Both the position numbers and the translations under genes were made by a program. Shown here one piece after another: positions 8,720 to 16,657 of a stretch of 64,000 nt of DNA. Each line of letters starts with the position of its first letter. Positions within the stretch are counted from its first letter, which is position 1. Below the pieces are notes generated by a model, which was given only the letters and a program-made list of their open reading frames with translations, had not been told where the DNA came from and searched no databases. Origin of the DNA: an uncultured Collinsella sp. (lineage in GTDB: Bacteria > Actinomycetota > Coriobacteriia > Coriobacteriales > Coriobacteriaceae). Where the stretch lies: contig CABUPE010000007.1 of the NCBI GenBank assembly GCA_902493515.1, forward strand, positions 11,686 to 75,685, read 5' to 3'.

Positions 8720-8750
8720 ATGTGACAAAGGGACTGTCCCTTTATCACAT
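8720..8750 (+). repeat. GGGAC-core palindrome, 14-bp arms
   Basis: ATGTGACAAAGGGA (8720-8733) and TCCCTTTATCACAT (8737-8750) pair with one mismatch around a 3-nt loop. It starts 2 nt after the permease stop and ends directly before the RBS of the next gene. Confidence 0.75.
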
Positions 8751-8766
8751 AGAGAAAGGAATCGCG

Positions 8767-9390
8767 ATGAGCGATCTGGAGAATAAGAAGAATCCTGTGG
8801 TCATTACCATCGCGCGCGACTTTGGCGCCGAGGGCCACGAGATTGGTCGTATCCTCGCCGATGAGCTGGGGATTCCGCTGTACGATAACGAGCTGCTGGT
8901 GCGTGCTTCGCTGCGCGCGGGCGAGTCGCTCGACAAGATGGCCGCCTACGACGAGCGCCTGGCCGTGGAGAACATGGCGTTTCTGCCCGACCGCTACGAT
9001 GCGCGTTCGTACTCGGACAAGTTGTTCCAAAAGATGAGCCAGGTGATTTTGGATCTGGGTGAGACCGAGAGCTGCATTATCGAAGGCCGTCTGTCCGATT
9101 ATCTGCTGCGCAACAACCCCAACCACATCGCCGTGCTGGTGACTGCGCCCTTTGAGGACCGCGTCGAGATCGTGCGCAAGAAGCGTGGACTTAACAAAAA
9201 GAAGGGCGCCAAGCTGGTCAAGCAGCAGCAGAAGGCGCGCGAGGCGTTCTATAAGCGCTACAGTGCCGGAAAGTGGAAGATGACGAGCGGCAAGGACATC
9301 GTCGTCAACCGCGCCAAGCTGGGCCGCGAGGGTTGTAAAGACGTTATCGCCGCTGCCTACCGCTACAAGGTGGCACAGCTCGAAGGCTAG
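8767..9390 (+). CDS. Cytidylate kinase-like family protein
   Basis: A 207-residue protein of the cytidylate-kinase-like family (AAK/P-loop kinase relatives). The N-terminus VVITIARDFGAEGHEIGRIL occupies the place of the P-loop but does not have the classical GxxxxGK[ST], as is common in this family; ADELGIPLYDNELL and CIIEGRLSDYLL follow. Substrate and reaction are unknown for most members. The start at 8767 follows AGAAAGGA at 6 nt; the longer frame from 8722 would read through a palindromic repeat. No functional link with the transporter upstream is evident. Confidence 0.75.
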   Translation: MSDLENKKNPVVITIARDFGAEGHEIGRILADELGIPLYDNELLVRASLRAGESLDKMAAYDERLAVENMAFLPDRYDARSYSDKLFQKMSQVILDLGETESCIIEGRLSDYLLRNNPNHIAVLVTAPFEDRVEIVRKKRGLNKKKGAKLVKQQQKAREAFYKRYSAGKWKMTSGKDIVVNRAKLGREGCKDVIAAAYRYKVAQLEG

Positions 9391-9399
9391 CTGACCAAA

Positions 9400-9434
9400 A
9401 CCACCACAAAGGGGACAGGCACCTTTGCGGTGGT
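9400..9434 (+). repeat. GGGAC-core palindrome, 13-bp arms
   Basis: ACCACCACAAAGG and CCTTTGCGGTGGT pair with one mismatch around GGACAGGCA, giving the core AAAGGGGACAGG. It lies 10 nt after the kinase-like gene. Confidence 0.7.
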
Positions 9435-9452
9435 AGGGCGATCGGCATAGAA

Positions 9453-9488
9453 AAAGTCCCCGCCGGGCGTGTGCTCGACGGGGACTTT
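9453..9488. terminator. Bidirectional terminator between convergent genes
   Basis: AAAGTCCCCG (9453-9462) and CGGGGACTTT (9479-9488) form a perfect 10-bp stem. The upstream A-run serves as a T-tract on the minus strand. It lies between the kinase-like gene (+) and nfnB (-). Confidence 0.7.
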
Positions 9489-9516
9489 GCCGTTTGATGG
9501 CTAACGCTGTAGGTGA

Positions 9517-10926
9517 TTACTCGCCCAGCAGGCTCTTGGTGATGGAAGCGGCGGCCTTCTTGCCGGCGCCCATCGCCAGAATGACCGTAGCGGCACCGGT
9601 GACGATGTCGCCGCCGGCCCAGATGCGGGGATCGGTGGTCTGGCCGGTCTCCTCGTCAGCGACGATGTAGCCCCACTTGTTGAGCTCCATCTTGCCGCCG
9701 ATCTTCTTTGCGAAGGGGTTGGCGTTGGTGCCGATAGCCGAGATCGCGACGTCGCAGGGAATCTCCTCGATGGCGCCCTCGATGGGCACCGGGCGACGAC
9801 GACCGGACTCGTCGGGCTCGCCGAGCTCCATCTTCTGGACCTTGACGGCGCATACGGAGCCGTCCTCGCCAGGGACAAACTCGAGCGGGGAGACGAGCGG
9901 CAGAACCTCGACGCCCTCGGCCTTAGCGTGGTGCAGCTCGGCGCGACGGCAGGGCATCTCGTCCTCGGTACGGCGGTAGGCGATGATGGCGTGCTCGGCG
10001 CCCAGACGCTTGGCGGTACGGACGGCGTCCATAGCCACGTTGCCGCCACCAAAGACGACGACGTTCTTGCCGTGTTTGGTGGGAGTGTCGTACTCGGGGA
10101 ACTTGTTGGCCTTCATCAGGTTCACGCGGGTGAGGTACTCGTTCGCGAAGAAGACGTTGGGCAGGTTCTCGCCGGGGACGTTGAGGAACTTGGGCAGGCC
10201 AGCGCCGGTCGCCACGTAGATGGCGTCGAAGCCCTGCTCGAACAGCTCCTCGGCCGTGGCCATGTTGCCCACGACGGAGTTGTACTCAAACTTGACGCCC
10301 ATGTCCTCCAGGCCGTCAATCTCGCGCTTGACGACTGCCTTGGGCAGACGGAACTCGGGGATGCCGTAGACCAGCACGCCGCCGCCGGTAAAGAAGGCCT
10401 CGAAGACGGTGACGTCAAAGCCGTTGCGGGCGAGCTCGCCGGCGCAGGTGATGCCGGACGGGCCGGAGCCGACGACGGCGACCTTCTTGCCGTTCTTGGG
10501 GGCCATCTTGGGCGTGGAGGCGAGCTCGGGGCGATCGCCCAGGAAGCGCTCGAGCTGGCCGATGGCCACAGGCTCGGACTTCTTGCCGCGGATGCACTTG
10601 CCCTCGCACTGGTTCTCCTGCGGGCAGACGCGGCCGCAGATGGCGGGAAGCATGGAGTCCTCGCGGATGGTATCGAGAGCGCCGCCGAAGTCCTTCTCGC
10701 GGATCTGCTCGATAAAGCGGGGGATGTTGATGTTGACGGGGCAGCCCTCAACACAGAACGGTTTCTTGCAGTTGAGGCAGCGCTCGGCCTCGGCCAGCGC
10801 CATCTCCTCGGTGAAGCCCTTGTCGACGGGGCGGAAGTCGCAGGCGCGCTCGGCAGCCGGCTCCTCGTTATCGGGGGTGCGGGGCGACTTCATATCGGCA
10901 ACGAAACGACCGTTAACTAGTGGCAT
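9517..10926 (-). CDS. nfnB: NADPH-binding large subunit of NfnAB / GltD-like oxidoreductase
   Basis: A 469-residue flavoprotein of the glutamate synthase small-subunit (GltD) family. The N-terminal ferredoxin-like part has cysteines in AERCLNCKKPFCVEGCP and CGRVCPQENQCEGKC; an FAD-binding VVGSGPSGITCAGEL and an NADPH-binding VVFGGGNVAMDAVRTA follow. Next to a ferredoxin-NADP reductase-like subunit (10917-11756, 10-nt overlap) it fits NfnB (or SudA), the bifurcating NADH-dependent ferredoxin:NADP+ oxidoreductase known from clostridia and other anaerobes. Glutamate synthase itself is unlikely since no large GltB gene is present. The choice between Nfn and Sud is inference. Confidence 0.85.
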   Translation of the reverse strand: MPLVNGRFVADMKSPRTPDNEEPAAERACDFRPVDKGFTEEMALAEAERCLNCKKPFCVEGCPVNINIPRFIEQIREKDFGGALDTIREDSMLPAICGRVCPQENQCEGKCIRGKKSEPVAIGQLERFLGDRPELASTPKMAPKNGKKVAVVGSGPSGITCAGELARNGFDVTVFEAFFTGGGVLVYGIPEFRLPKAVVKREIDGLEDMGVKFEYNSVVGNMATAEELFEQGFDAIYVATGAGLPKFLNVPGENLPNVFFANEYLTRVNLMKANKFPEYDTPTKHGKNVVVFGGGNVAMDAVRTAKRLGAEHAIIAYRRTEDEMPCRRAELHHAKAEGVEVLPLVSPLEFVPGEDGSVCAVKVQKMELGEPDESGRRRPVPIEGAIEEIPCDVAISAIGTNANPFAKKIGGKMELNKWGYIVADEETGQTTDPRIWAGGDIVTGAATVILAMGAGKKAAASITKSLLGE

Positions 10927-11756
10927 GCGCAGCTCTTTTCCTCATAGGCCTTGAGGGACTCGCCCTCTTCGGAACGGTAAGCGGCCTGGCGGGCACGAAG
11001 GTCATCCCAGTCGACCAGGGTGGCATCGAAGTCGGGGCCGTCGACGCAAGCGAACTTGGTCACGCCGCCCACCTCGACGCGGCAGCAGCCGCACATACCG
11101 GTGCCGTCAACCATGATGGGGTTGAGCGACGCGGTGATGGGGGTGTCGTACTTCTGGGCGGTGAGGGTCGAGAACTTCATCATCGGAACGGGGCCGACGC
11201 AGAAGACCTGGCTCACGGCCTTGTCCTGCAGCAGGCGCTCCAGCGGAGCGGTGACAACGCCCTGCTCGCCGTAGGAGCCGTCGTTAGTGGTGATGTGGAT
11301 GTGGTCCTCGTCGAGGAGCTCGCGGAACTGGTCCTCCATGAGCAGGAGGTCCTTGGTGCGGGCGCCCATGATGGCGTGCACCTCGTGGCCGGTCTCGACC
11401 AGGTGCTTGGCGACCGGGAAGGCAATTGCCAGGCCGACGCCGCCGCCAATGACGGCGCAGGGGCCCTCGGCCATCTCGGTGGGAACGCCCAGCGGGCCCA
11501 CGACGTCGCGCAGCGACTCGCCGGCCTCGTAGGTGGACAGCATCTCGGTGGTCTTGCCGATCACCATGAAGATGAACTCGACCCAGCCCTCGTCACCGTT
11601 CCAGCCGGCCAGGGTAAACGGGACGCGCTCGCCCGTCTCGTTGGCGCGAACCATGAGGAACTGTCCAGCGTGCGCATGCTTGGCGATTGCAGGCGCCTCG
11701 ATGCGGAACTTGAACACCTTCTCCGAGAACTGCGTCTTCTCCAGGATCTTATACAT
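10917..11756 (-). CDS. nfnA: Ferredoxin-NADP reductase-like small subunit of NfnAB / SudB
   Basis: A 279-residue flavoprotein with a ferredoxin-reductase FAD domain, an NAD-binding domain and a C-terminal 2Fe-2S type cysteine cluster MCGCCRVEVGG plus a later cysteine near CVDGPDF. VGPVPMMKF is the conserved NAD(P)-pocket motif of this family. It is translated first and overlaps nfnB by 10 nt. RBS GAGAGGGG precedes the ATG on the minus strand. The pair is expected to couple NADH and reduced ferredoxin to NADP+ reduction, fitting the ferredoxin-based energy metabolism suggested by the hydrogenase at 28.6-34.3 kb. Confidence 0.85.
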   Translation of the reverse strand: MYKILEKTQFSEKVFKFRIEAPAIAKHAHAGQFLMVRANETGERVPFTLAGWNGDEGWVEFIFMVIGKTTEMLSTYEAGESLRDVVGPLGVPTEMAEGPCAVIGGGVGLAIAFPVAKHLVETGHEVHAIMGARTKDLLLMEDQFRELLDEDHIHITTNDGSYGEQGVVTAPLERLLQDKAVSQVFCVGPVPMMKFSTLTAQKYDTPITASLNPIMVDGTGMCGCCRVEVGGVTKFACVDGPDFDATLVDWDDLRARQAAYRSEEGESLKAYEEKSCACH

Positions 11757-11928
11757 AGAACCCCTCTCTTGTTAGGGCTGCCGAACCGTGCCTCCACGGA
11801 AATGGACGGTAGCCCGAATAAAACCGTACGCGCACAGGCGTTGTGCAGACATACGGTGCAAATTATACCCTCATGGACATGTCGCTTACGTGTGTCTTTG
11901 GCAGGTGGGAGCAGGGTTTATCCACTTT

Positions 11929-11967
11929 GGCCTACCAAATAGGGGCAGGTTTATTTTGGTCAGCCTT
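11929..11967 (+). repeat. GGGAC-family palindrome, TTTATTTTGG subtype
   Basis: Core TAGGGGCAGGTTTATTTTGG is shared with 981-1023 and, reversed, with 12091-12131; here the flanking arms are GGCCTACCAAA and TTTTGGTCAGCC. The surrounding stretch 11757-12128 holds no gene. Confidence 0.65.
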
Positions 11968-11982
11968 ATCGGGTAAAACGGC

Positions 11983-12024
11983 AAAGGGGGCCGGCCTCGG
12001 TTTATGATGAGGCCGGCCCCCTTT
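11983..12024 (-). terminator. Terminator after pth
   Basis: Perfect 16-bp inverted repeat (11983-11998 with 12009-12024, starting AAAGGGGGCCGGCCTC). On the minus strand it is followed by GCCGTTTT. It lies about 105 nt beyond the pth stop. Confidence 0.7.
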
Positions 12025-12090
12025 GGGGTGTTGCGTGCATATGGCGGCGCAGGGTTTATTGCGATGCGCTCACTGTGGCGTTTCCGCAGA

Positions 12091-12131
12091 TAAAACCTGC
12101 CAAAATAAACATCCCTAAATGGTAGGTTTTA
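12091..12131 (-). repeat. GGGAC-family palindrome at the pth stop codon
   Basis: On the minus strand it starts TAAAACCTACCATTTAGGGA and ends GGCAGGTTTTA. Its first TAA is the stop codon of pth, the same arrangement as at the purF stop (981-1023). Confidence 0.75.
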
Positions 12132-12758
12132 GTGCTTGCCGTTGGCGGAGGCGGCGCCGTTGACGTGGTCGCGGGCATAGACCACGCCGTGCACGATCGC
12201 CAGGCCGGCGGCGTCGGCCGCGCGGGCGCAGGTGTCCTGGAAATCCTCGGTCTCGCGGGCGCGCAGCTGCTTAAGCACGTAGTCGGCGACGGCCATCTTG
12301 CCGGGAGGGTTGCCGATGCCGGTGCGGATGCGGCTGAAGTCGCGGCTGCCCATCTTGTCGATGATGGAACGCAGGCCGTTGTGGCCGGCGTGGCCGCCGC
12401 CCACCTTGACGCGCACGTCGCCGGCGGGAATATCGAGCTCGTCGTGGATTACGAGCAGCTCCTCGGCCTTGATCTTGTACTCGCGACAGAGCTTGGAGAT
12501 GGGGCCGCCCGAGGTATTCATGTACGACTGCGGCTTGACCAGCACAATCTGCCGCTTGCCTCCCTCTTCCTCGGGGTCGTTGATGTTGATGAGCGCGACC
12601 TCGGCACCGGCCTGGTTTTTCCAGTACGTGACGCCGGCCTGACGGGCCAGCTCGTCGATTGCCTTAAAGCCGGCGTTGTGGCGGGTCTCGGCATACTCAT
12701 CGCCCGGGTTGCCAAGTCCGGCAACCATGCGAATCTTAAGCGGCTGTGCAGCTGCCAT
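12129..12758 (-). CDS. pth: Peptidyl-tRNA hydrolase
   Basis: A 209-residue Pth that recycles peptidyl-tRNA released from stalled ribosomes. Conserved motifs are VAGLGNPGDEYAETRHNAGF (catalytic histidine), VKPQSYMNTSGG, VIHDELDIP and GGGHAGHNGLRSI. Its C-terminus runs about 15-20 residues past the domain. It lies downstream of prs on the same strand, separated by a very strong hairpin (12877-12952). Confidence 0.95.
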   Translation of the reverse strand: MAAAQPLKIRMVAGLGNPGDEYAETRHNAGFKAIDELARQAGVTYWKNQAGAEVALININDPEEEGGKRQIVLVKPQSYMNTSGGPISKLCREYKIKAEELLVIHDELDIPAGDVRVKVGGGHAGHNGLRSIIDKMGSRDFSRIRTGIGNPPGKMAVADYVLKQLRARETEDFQDTCARAADAAGLAIVHGVVYARDHVNGAASANGKH

Positions 12759-12876
12759 ATTTGTCCTCCGTTACACAAAAAGTTTAATCAACGACAAAGG
12801 CTACCACGCTCGCCGAAGCCGAGACTTCGTTTCAGCGAAATCCCACCAGACAAAAGCGCGGCCGCGGCAGGGCGAG

Positions 12877-12952
12877 CCGTCGGAGCAGAAGAAACCCCCG
12901 CGCGACCCTTGTGAAGCAAGGGGGAGCGCGGGGGTTTCTTCTGCTCCGACGG
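12877..12952 (-). terminator. Exceptionally long hairpin between prs and pth
   Basis: Perfect 27-bp arms (12877-12903 and 12926-12952) begin CCGTCGGAGCAGAAGAAACC and enclose an inner CCCTTG/CAAGGG stem. This makes a nearly continuous 33-bp hairpin. It may end prs transcription, but it lacks a clear T-tract and is longer than a normal terminator. Confidence 0.6.
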
Positions 12953-12981
12953 CGATGCGCCGGGTTACAAGGACGATGCGA

Positions 12982-13968
12982 CTACAGCGCGAAGTCGCCG
13001 CCGACGAGCGTGGAGACGGGCTCCTCGTGGTAAACGGCGGAGATGGCCTGAGCGAACTCCTCGGCGACCGAGATGGTCTTGATCTTGCCGCCGACCTCAA
13101 CGGGAATGGCGTCGGTGACGAGGCACTCGACGATCGGGGCGTCGTTCAGACGCTCGATGGCCGGACCGGAGAAGATGCCGTGGGTGGCGCAGACGTAGAT
13201 GTCGCCAGCGCCCATAGCCTTGAGCTCCTTGACGTTGGCGCACAGGGTGCCAGCGGTGTCGATCATGTCGTCGTTGATGATGCAGGTCTTGCCCTTGATG
13301 TCACCGATGATGCCCATGACCTCGGCGGCGTTGTGGCGCGGACGGCCCTTGTGGGCGATGGCCAGGTCGCAGCCGAGCATGTCGGACAGCTTCTTGGCGG
13401 CCTTGGCACGACCCACGTCGGGGGAGACGACAACCAGGTTGTCGGTGTCGAAGTGCATGTTGTTGTAGTACTGGCCAAACAGCGGCAGCGCGGACAGGTG
13501 GTTAACCGGGATATCAAAGAAGCCCTGGATCTGGCCCTGGTGCAGGTCGAGGGTGATGATGCGGTTGACGCCGGCGCGCTCGAGCAGGTTGGCGACGAGG
13601 CGGGCGGTGATGGGCTCGCGCGGGCCGGCCTTGCGGTCCTGGCGGGCATAGCCGTAGTGGGTGATAACGGCGGTGATGGAGCGGGCGGATGCGCGCTTGG
13701 CAGCGTCGGTGGCGATGAGCAGCTCCATGAGCATGTCGTTAACGTTGCCGCCGGCCACGGACTGAATCAGGAAGACGTCGGCGCCGCGGACGGTCTCGTC
13801 GTAGCGGGCGTAAATCTCACCATTGGCGAACTGCTTTAGCGTAAGGCCCGAAAGCTCGACCCCAAGGTACTCAGCAATCTTCTGAGCGAGGGGACGGTTG
13901 GAGGAACCGGAATACACGCGGATGGACTTGCGCATATTCTCCGACTTCTCGGGATCATTAATCGGCAT
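12982..13968 (-). CDS. prs: Ribose-phosphate pyrophosphokinase (PRPP synthetase)
   Basis: A 328-residue class I PRPP synthetase, making PRPP from ribose 5-phosphate and ATP for nucleotides, histidine and tryptophan. Seen are the N-terminal SGSSNRPLAQKIAEYLG, ATP-site HYGYARQDRKAGPREPITA, the signature LDLHQGQIQGFFDIPVNHL and the loop INDDMIDTAGT. RBS AGGAGAAGGG precedes the ATG. The two preceding genes of this strand (glmU, then prs) match the common bacterial glmU-prs(-pth) order. A terminator separates glmU from prs here. Confidence 0.95.
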   Translation of the reverse strand: MPINDPEKSENMRKSIRVYSGSSNRPLAQKIAEYLGVELSGLTLKQFANGEIYARYDETVRGADVFLIQSVAGGNVNDMLMELLIATDAAKRASARSITAVITHYGYARQDRKAGPREPITARLVANLLERAGVNRIITLDLHQGQIQGFFDIPVNHLSALPLFGQYYNNMHFDTDNLVVVSPDVGRAKAAKKLSDMLGCDLAIAHKGRPRHNAAEVMGIIGDIKGKTCIINDDMIDTAGTLCANVKELKAMGAGDIYVCATHGIFSGPAIERLNDAPIVECLVTDAIPVEVGGKIKTISVAEEFAQAISAVYHEEPVSTLVGGDFAL

Positions 13969-14112
13969 TACCCTTCTCCTTTATATCGAATGCCATATAG
14001 ATGCCTTGTTGCATTGTAACCGCGCGGCGGGGTTTATCGAGTCTTGATAACGTCTTTACCGTCAACGGACACGAACCGACCACTCATCCGGCCACGCAGG
14101 TCAGCATAGAAA

Positions 14113-14143
14113 AAGGAGCCGTCCCCCATGGGAACAGCTCCTT
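14113..14143 (-). terminator. Terminator after glmU
   Basis: AAGGAGC (14113-14119) pairs with GCTCCTT (14137-14143), with partial inner pairing; on the minus strand it runs into TTTTT. Confidence 0.65.
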
Positions 14144-14160
14144 AGATGCTTGGTAAAACG

Positions 14161-15573
14161 TTATACCTCGTCGTCCTCGTGCAGACGGCGGCGATAATCG
14201 GCGGCCCAGCCCTCAATATTTACCTGACGGGCGCGGCCCAGTCCGAGCGCGTCTGCCGGGACCGGCTCGGTGATGACGGAGCCGGCGGCCACGAGCGCGC
14301 CGTCGCCAATTTGGGCGGGCGCGACCATCATGGTGTCGGAGCCGATGAAGGCATCCTTGCCGATAACGGTCTTGTGCTTGTGGACGCCGTCGTAGTTGCA
14401 GGTGATGGAGCCCGCGCCTACGTTGACGCCGGAGCCCATGGTGGTGTCGCCGATGTAGGACAGGTGGGGCACCTTGGAACCCTCGCCGATCGTGGACTTC
14501 TTGATCTCCACGTGCGTGCCGGCCTTGGAACCGTCGAGCATGTGGGTACCCGGGCGCAGGTAGGCGCGCGGGCCGCAGTCGACGCCGTTCTCGATGACGG
14601 CCTCGATGGCGATGGTCTCATCGATGGTGCAGCCGCTGCCGACGGTGGTGTCGGTGAGGCGGCTGTTGGGGCCGAGCTGGCACTCCTCGCCCACGGTGAC
14701 GTGGCCGATCAGGTGCGTCTGCGGCCACACGACGGTGTCGCGGCCGATGGTGGCGTCGGGGCCGATCCAGGCCTGCGTGGGGTCGATGAAGGTAACGCCC
14801 TCGGCCATCCAGTGCTCGTTGATGCGGTCGCGCGCGATGGCGGTGAGCTGTGCGAGCTGGATGCGGCTGTTGACGCCCAAGCCGTCGCGGTAGTCGTCAC
14901 AGTGGAAGATGGAGACCGCCTGGCCGTGACCCTTGAGGATTTCGAGCATGTCGGGCAGGTAGTACTCGGACTGCGCGTTGTCGTTGCCGATCTCGTCAAT
15001 GTGGGCGGCGAGCTGCGCGCCGTCGAAGGCGTAGCAGCCGGCGTTGCACTCGAGCAGCGTGGCGGCCTGCTCGGGCGTGCAGTCCTTCTGTTCGATGATG
15101 CGCTCGATCTGGCCGTCGGCACCCAGCTTGATGCGGCCGTAGCCGAAGGGGTCGGGCGGGGTCATGGTCATGACGGTGCAGGCGAGCTCGCCGGTGGCGA
15201 CGGTCTGTGCGAACTTGGCGACGGTGTCGGCGGTGATGAGCGGCAGGTCGCCGTTGAGCACGACGACCGGACCCTCAGCGATGCCGCGGGCCTCGAGCGC
15301 GACCTTTACGGCGTGGCCGGTGCCCAGGCGCTCAGTCTGCTCGACGCACTCGACCTTAGTGGCGCTGCTGGCGTAGGCGCCATTGATGAGGGCGCGCATT
15401 TCGTCGGCGTGGCTGCCGATGACGACCACGACGCGGCTGCAGCCGGCCTTGATGGTGGCGTCGACGATCCACTGAACCATGGGCTTACCCAGGATCTTGT
15501 GCGAAACCTTGCAGTGGTTCGACTTCATGCGGGTGCCCTCGCCGGCAGCGAGGATAATTGCGGTTGCGTCCAT
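14161..15573 (-). CDS. glmU: Bifunctional GlcNAc-1-P uridyltransferase / GlcN-1-P acetyltransferase
   Basis: A 470-residue enzyme making UDP-GlcNAc for peptidoglycan and cell-wall polymers. The N-terminal nucleotidyltransferase domain has LAAGEGTRMKS and LNGDLPLI; the C-terminal half (from about residue 250) is a left-handed beta-helix of hexapeptide repeats with the acetyl-CoA region GDGALVAAGSVIT. The start at 15573 is chosen because CAGGAGATC lies 5-10 nt upstream; an 18-codon longer frame lacks support. The gene is divergent from the ECF operon. Confidence 0.94.
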   Translation of the reverse strand: MDATAIILAAGEGTRMKSNHCKVSHKILGKPMVQWIVDATIKAGCSRVVVVIGSHADEMRALINGAYASSATKVECVEQTERLGTGHAVKVALEARGIAEGPVVVLNGDLPLITADTVAKFAQTVATGELACTVMTMTPPDPFGYGRIKLGADGQIERIIEQKDCTPEQAATLLECNAGCYAFDGAQLAAHIDEIGNDNAQSEYYLPDMLEILKGHGQAVSIFHCDDYRDGLGVNSRIQLAQLTAIARDRINEHWMAEGVTFIDPTQAWIGPDATIGRDTVVWPQTHLIGHVTVGEECQLGPNSRLTDTTVGSGCTIDETIAIEAVIENGVDCGPRAYLRPGTHMLDGSKAGTHVEIKKSTIGEGSKVPHLSYIGDTTMGSGVNVGAGSITCNYDGVHKHKTVIGKDAFIGSDTMMVAPAQIGDGALVAAGSVITEPVPADALGLGRARQVNIEGWAADYRRRLHEDDEV

Positions 15574-15628
15574 GTGATCTCCTGTTACGTTATAGAGACG
15601 TGTGTTTGGAAACGATACACGGCGCAAT

Positions 15629-16657
15629 ATGATACCGCAGGCATATGATGAGCGCGTAACGTTTGGGCCGCGGCGGCTGGGTTTGTGGTTCCGGCGCGTC
15701 GGTTGCGCTGCTTATGCGGTGTTTGCGGCACTGCGGCGTTGGTATTTGGGTGAGAGGACGGGGGTGCCCGTGGACAATATGCGAGAGAGGTCGGCCATCG
15801 AGCCCGTCGCGGCATTCTCGATGTCGCACCCGGCGGTGCCTGCGCTCTACACGGCGCTGACGCTGGGGCTCACCATGTTCTCGATGCAACCGGTGCTGAT
15901 CGTGCTGTCGCTCGCGGGCGGGCTGGCATACGGCTTTGCGACCCGCGGGGCTGCTCGCACGCTGAGCGCGCTTCGCTGGCAGCTGCCGGTGATTTTGATT
16001 ATCTCGTTGGTGAATCCGCTGTTTAGCGTCTCGGGCTCGACGGAGGTGTTCCGCATCGGCATGCGCGCAGTGTATTTGGAAAGCATAGTATACGGCCTGT
16101 GTATGGGCGGGCTGTTTGTGGCGAGCGTGCTGTGGTTTGAGGCTGCGGCGTCGATGCTCGAATACGACAAGGTGCTTGCGCTTTTGGGCAACGCCGCGCC
16201 GGTGATCGCGCTCATGATTTCGATGTGCATGCGGCTTATCCCGCAGTTTTTGCGCCGCGGCCGCACGGTGCTGGCGGTGCAGGATGCGATTGATGTGCCG
16301 GGGCGCGCTCCGGCCGACCCCGTGCGCTCGCGCTTGCGGGCCTCGAGCGTGCTGATGGGCTGGGGCATGGAAGATTCGCTGGAGCGCGCGGACGCGATGC
16401 GCTCGCGCGGGTGGGGTGCCGCGACGCGTCGTACGACGTATGCGCGGTATCGACTGGGGCGCGGCGATGTTGCCGCGCTGGTGGGGCTTGCGCTGTTTGG
16501 CGCTGCTGCGGTTGCGGTGGCGTGGGCCGCGACAACGCAGTATTCGTTTTACCCTCAGCTTTCGGTGCCGGCGCCGTGGCCTGGCTATATTGTGTACGCG
16601 GCTTGGATGGTGCTGCCCTGTGTGTTGCACGCGATTGACGAGAAGAGGTTTGGCTGA
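15629..16657 (+). CDS. ecfT: ECF transporter transmembrane (T) component
   Basis: An about 342-residue integral membrane protein of the EcfT/CbiQ family, the scaffold of energy-coupling-factor vitamin/metal importers. It has five or so hydrophobic segments (such as LIVLSLAGGLAYGFA and VIALMISMCMRLIPQFL). The family's coupling motifs, Ala-Arg-Gly-like boxes, are represented by QDAIDVPGRAPAD and RADAMRSRGWGA. The start is unclear: ATG 15602, ATG 15629 and ATG 15809-region codons are all possible and none has a strong RBS. It overlaps the ATPase gene at TGATG, implying coupled translation. Confidence 0.82.
   Translation: MIPQAYDERVTFGPRRLGLWFRRVGCAAYAVFAALRRWYLGERTGVPVDNMRERSAIEPVAAFSMSHPAVPALYTALTLGLTMFSMQPVLIVLSLAGGLAYGFATRGAARTLSALRWQLPVILIISLVNPLFSVSGSTEVFRIGMRAVYLESIVYGLCMGGLFVASVLWFEAAASMLEYDKVLALLGNAAPVIALMISMCMRLIPQFLRRGRTVLAVQDAIDVPGRAPADPVRSRLRASSVLMGWGMEDSLERADAMRSRGWGAATRRTTYARYRLGRGDVAALVGLALFGAAAVAVAWAATTQYSFYPQLSVPAPWPGYIVYAAWMVLPCVLHAIDEKRFG

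Noticed and set aside
9517..11756. Glutamate synthase small subunit (gltD) with a partner
   Set aside because: The neighbour is a ferredoxin-NADP reductase-like protein, not GltB, so NfnAB/SudAB fits better.
14146..15648. 500-residue plus-strand frame opposite glmU
   Set aside because: Shadow frame; glmU has all motifs and an RBS.
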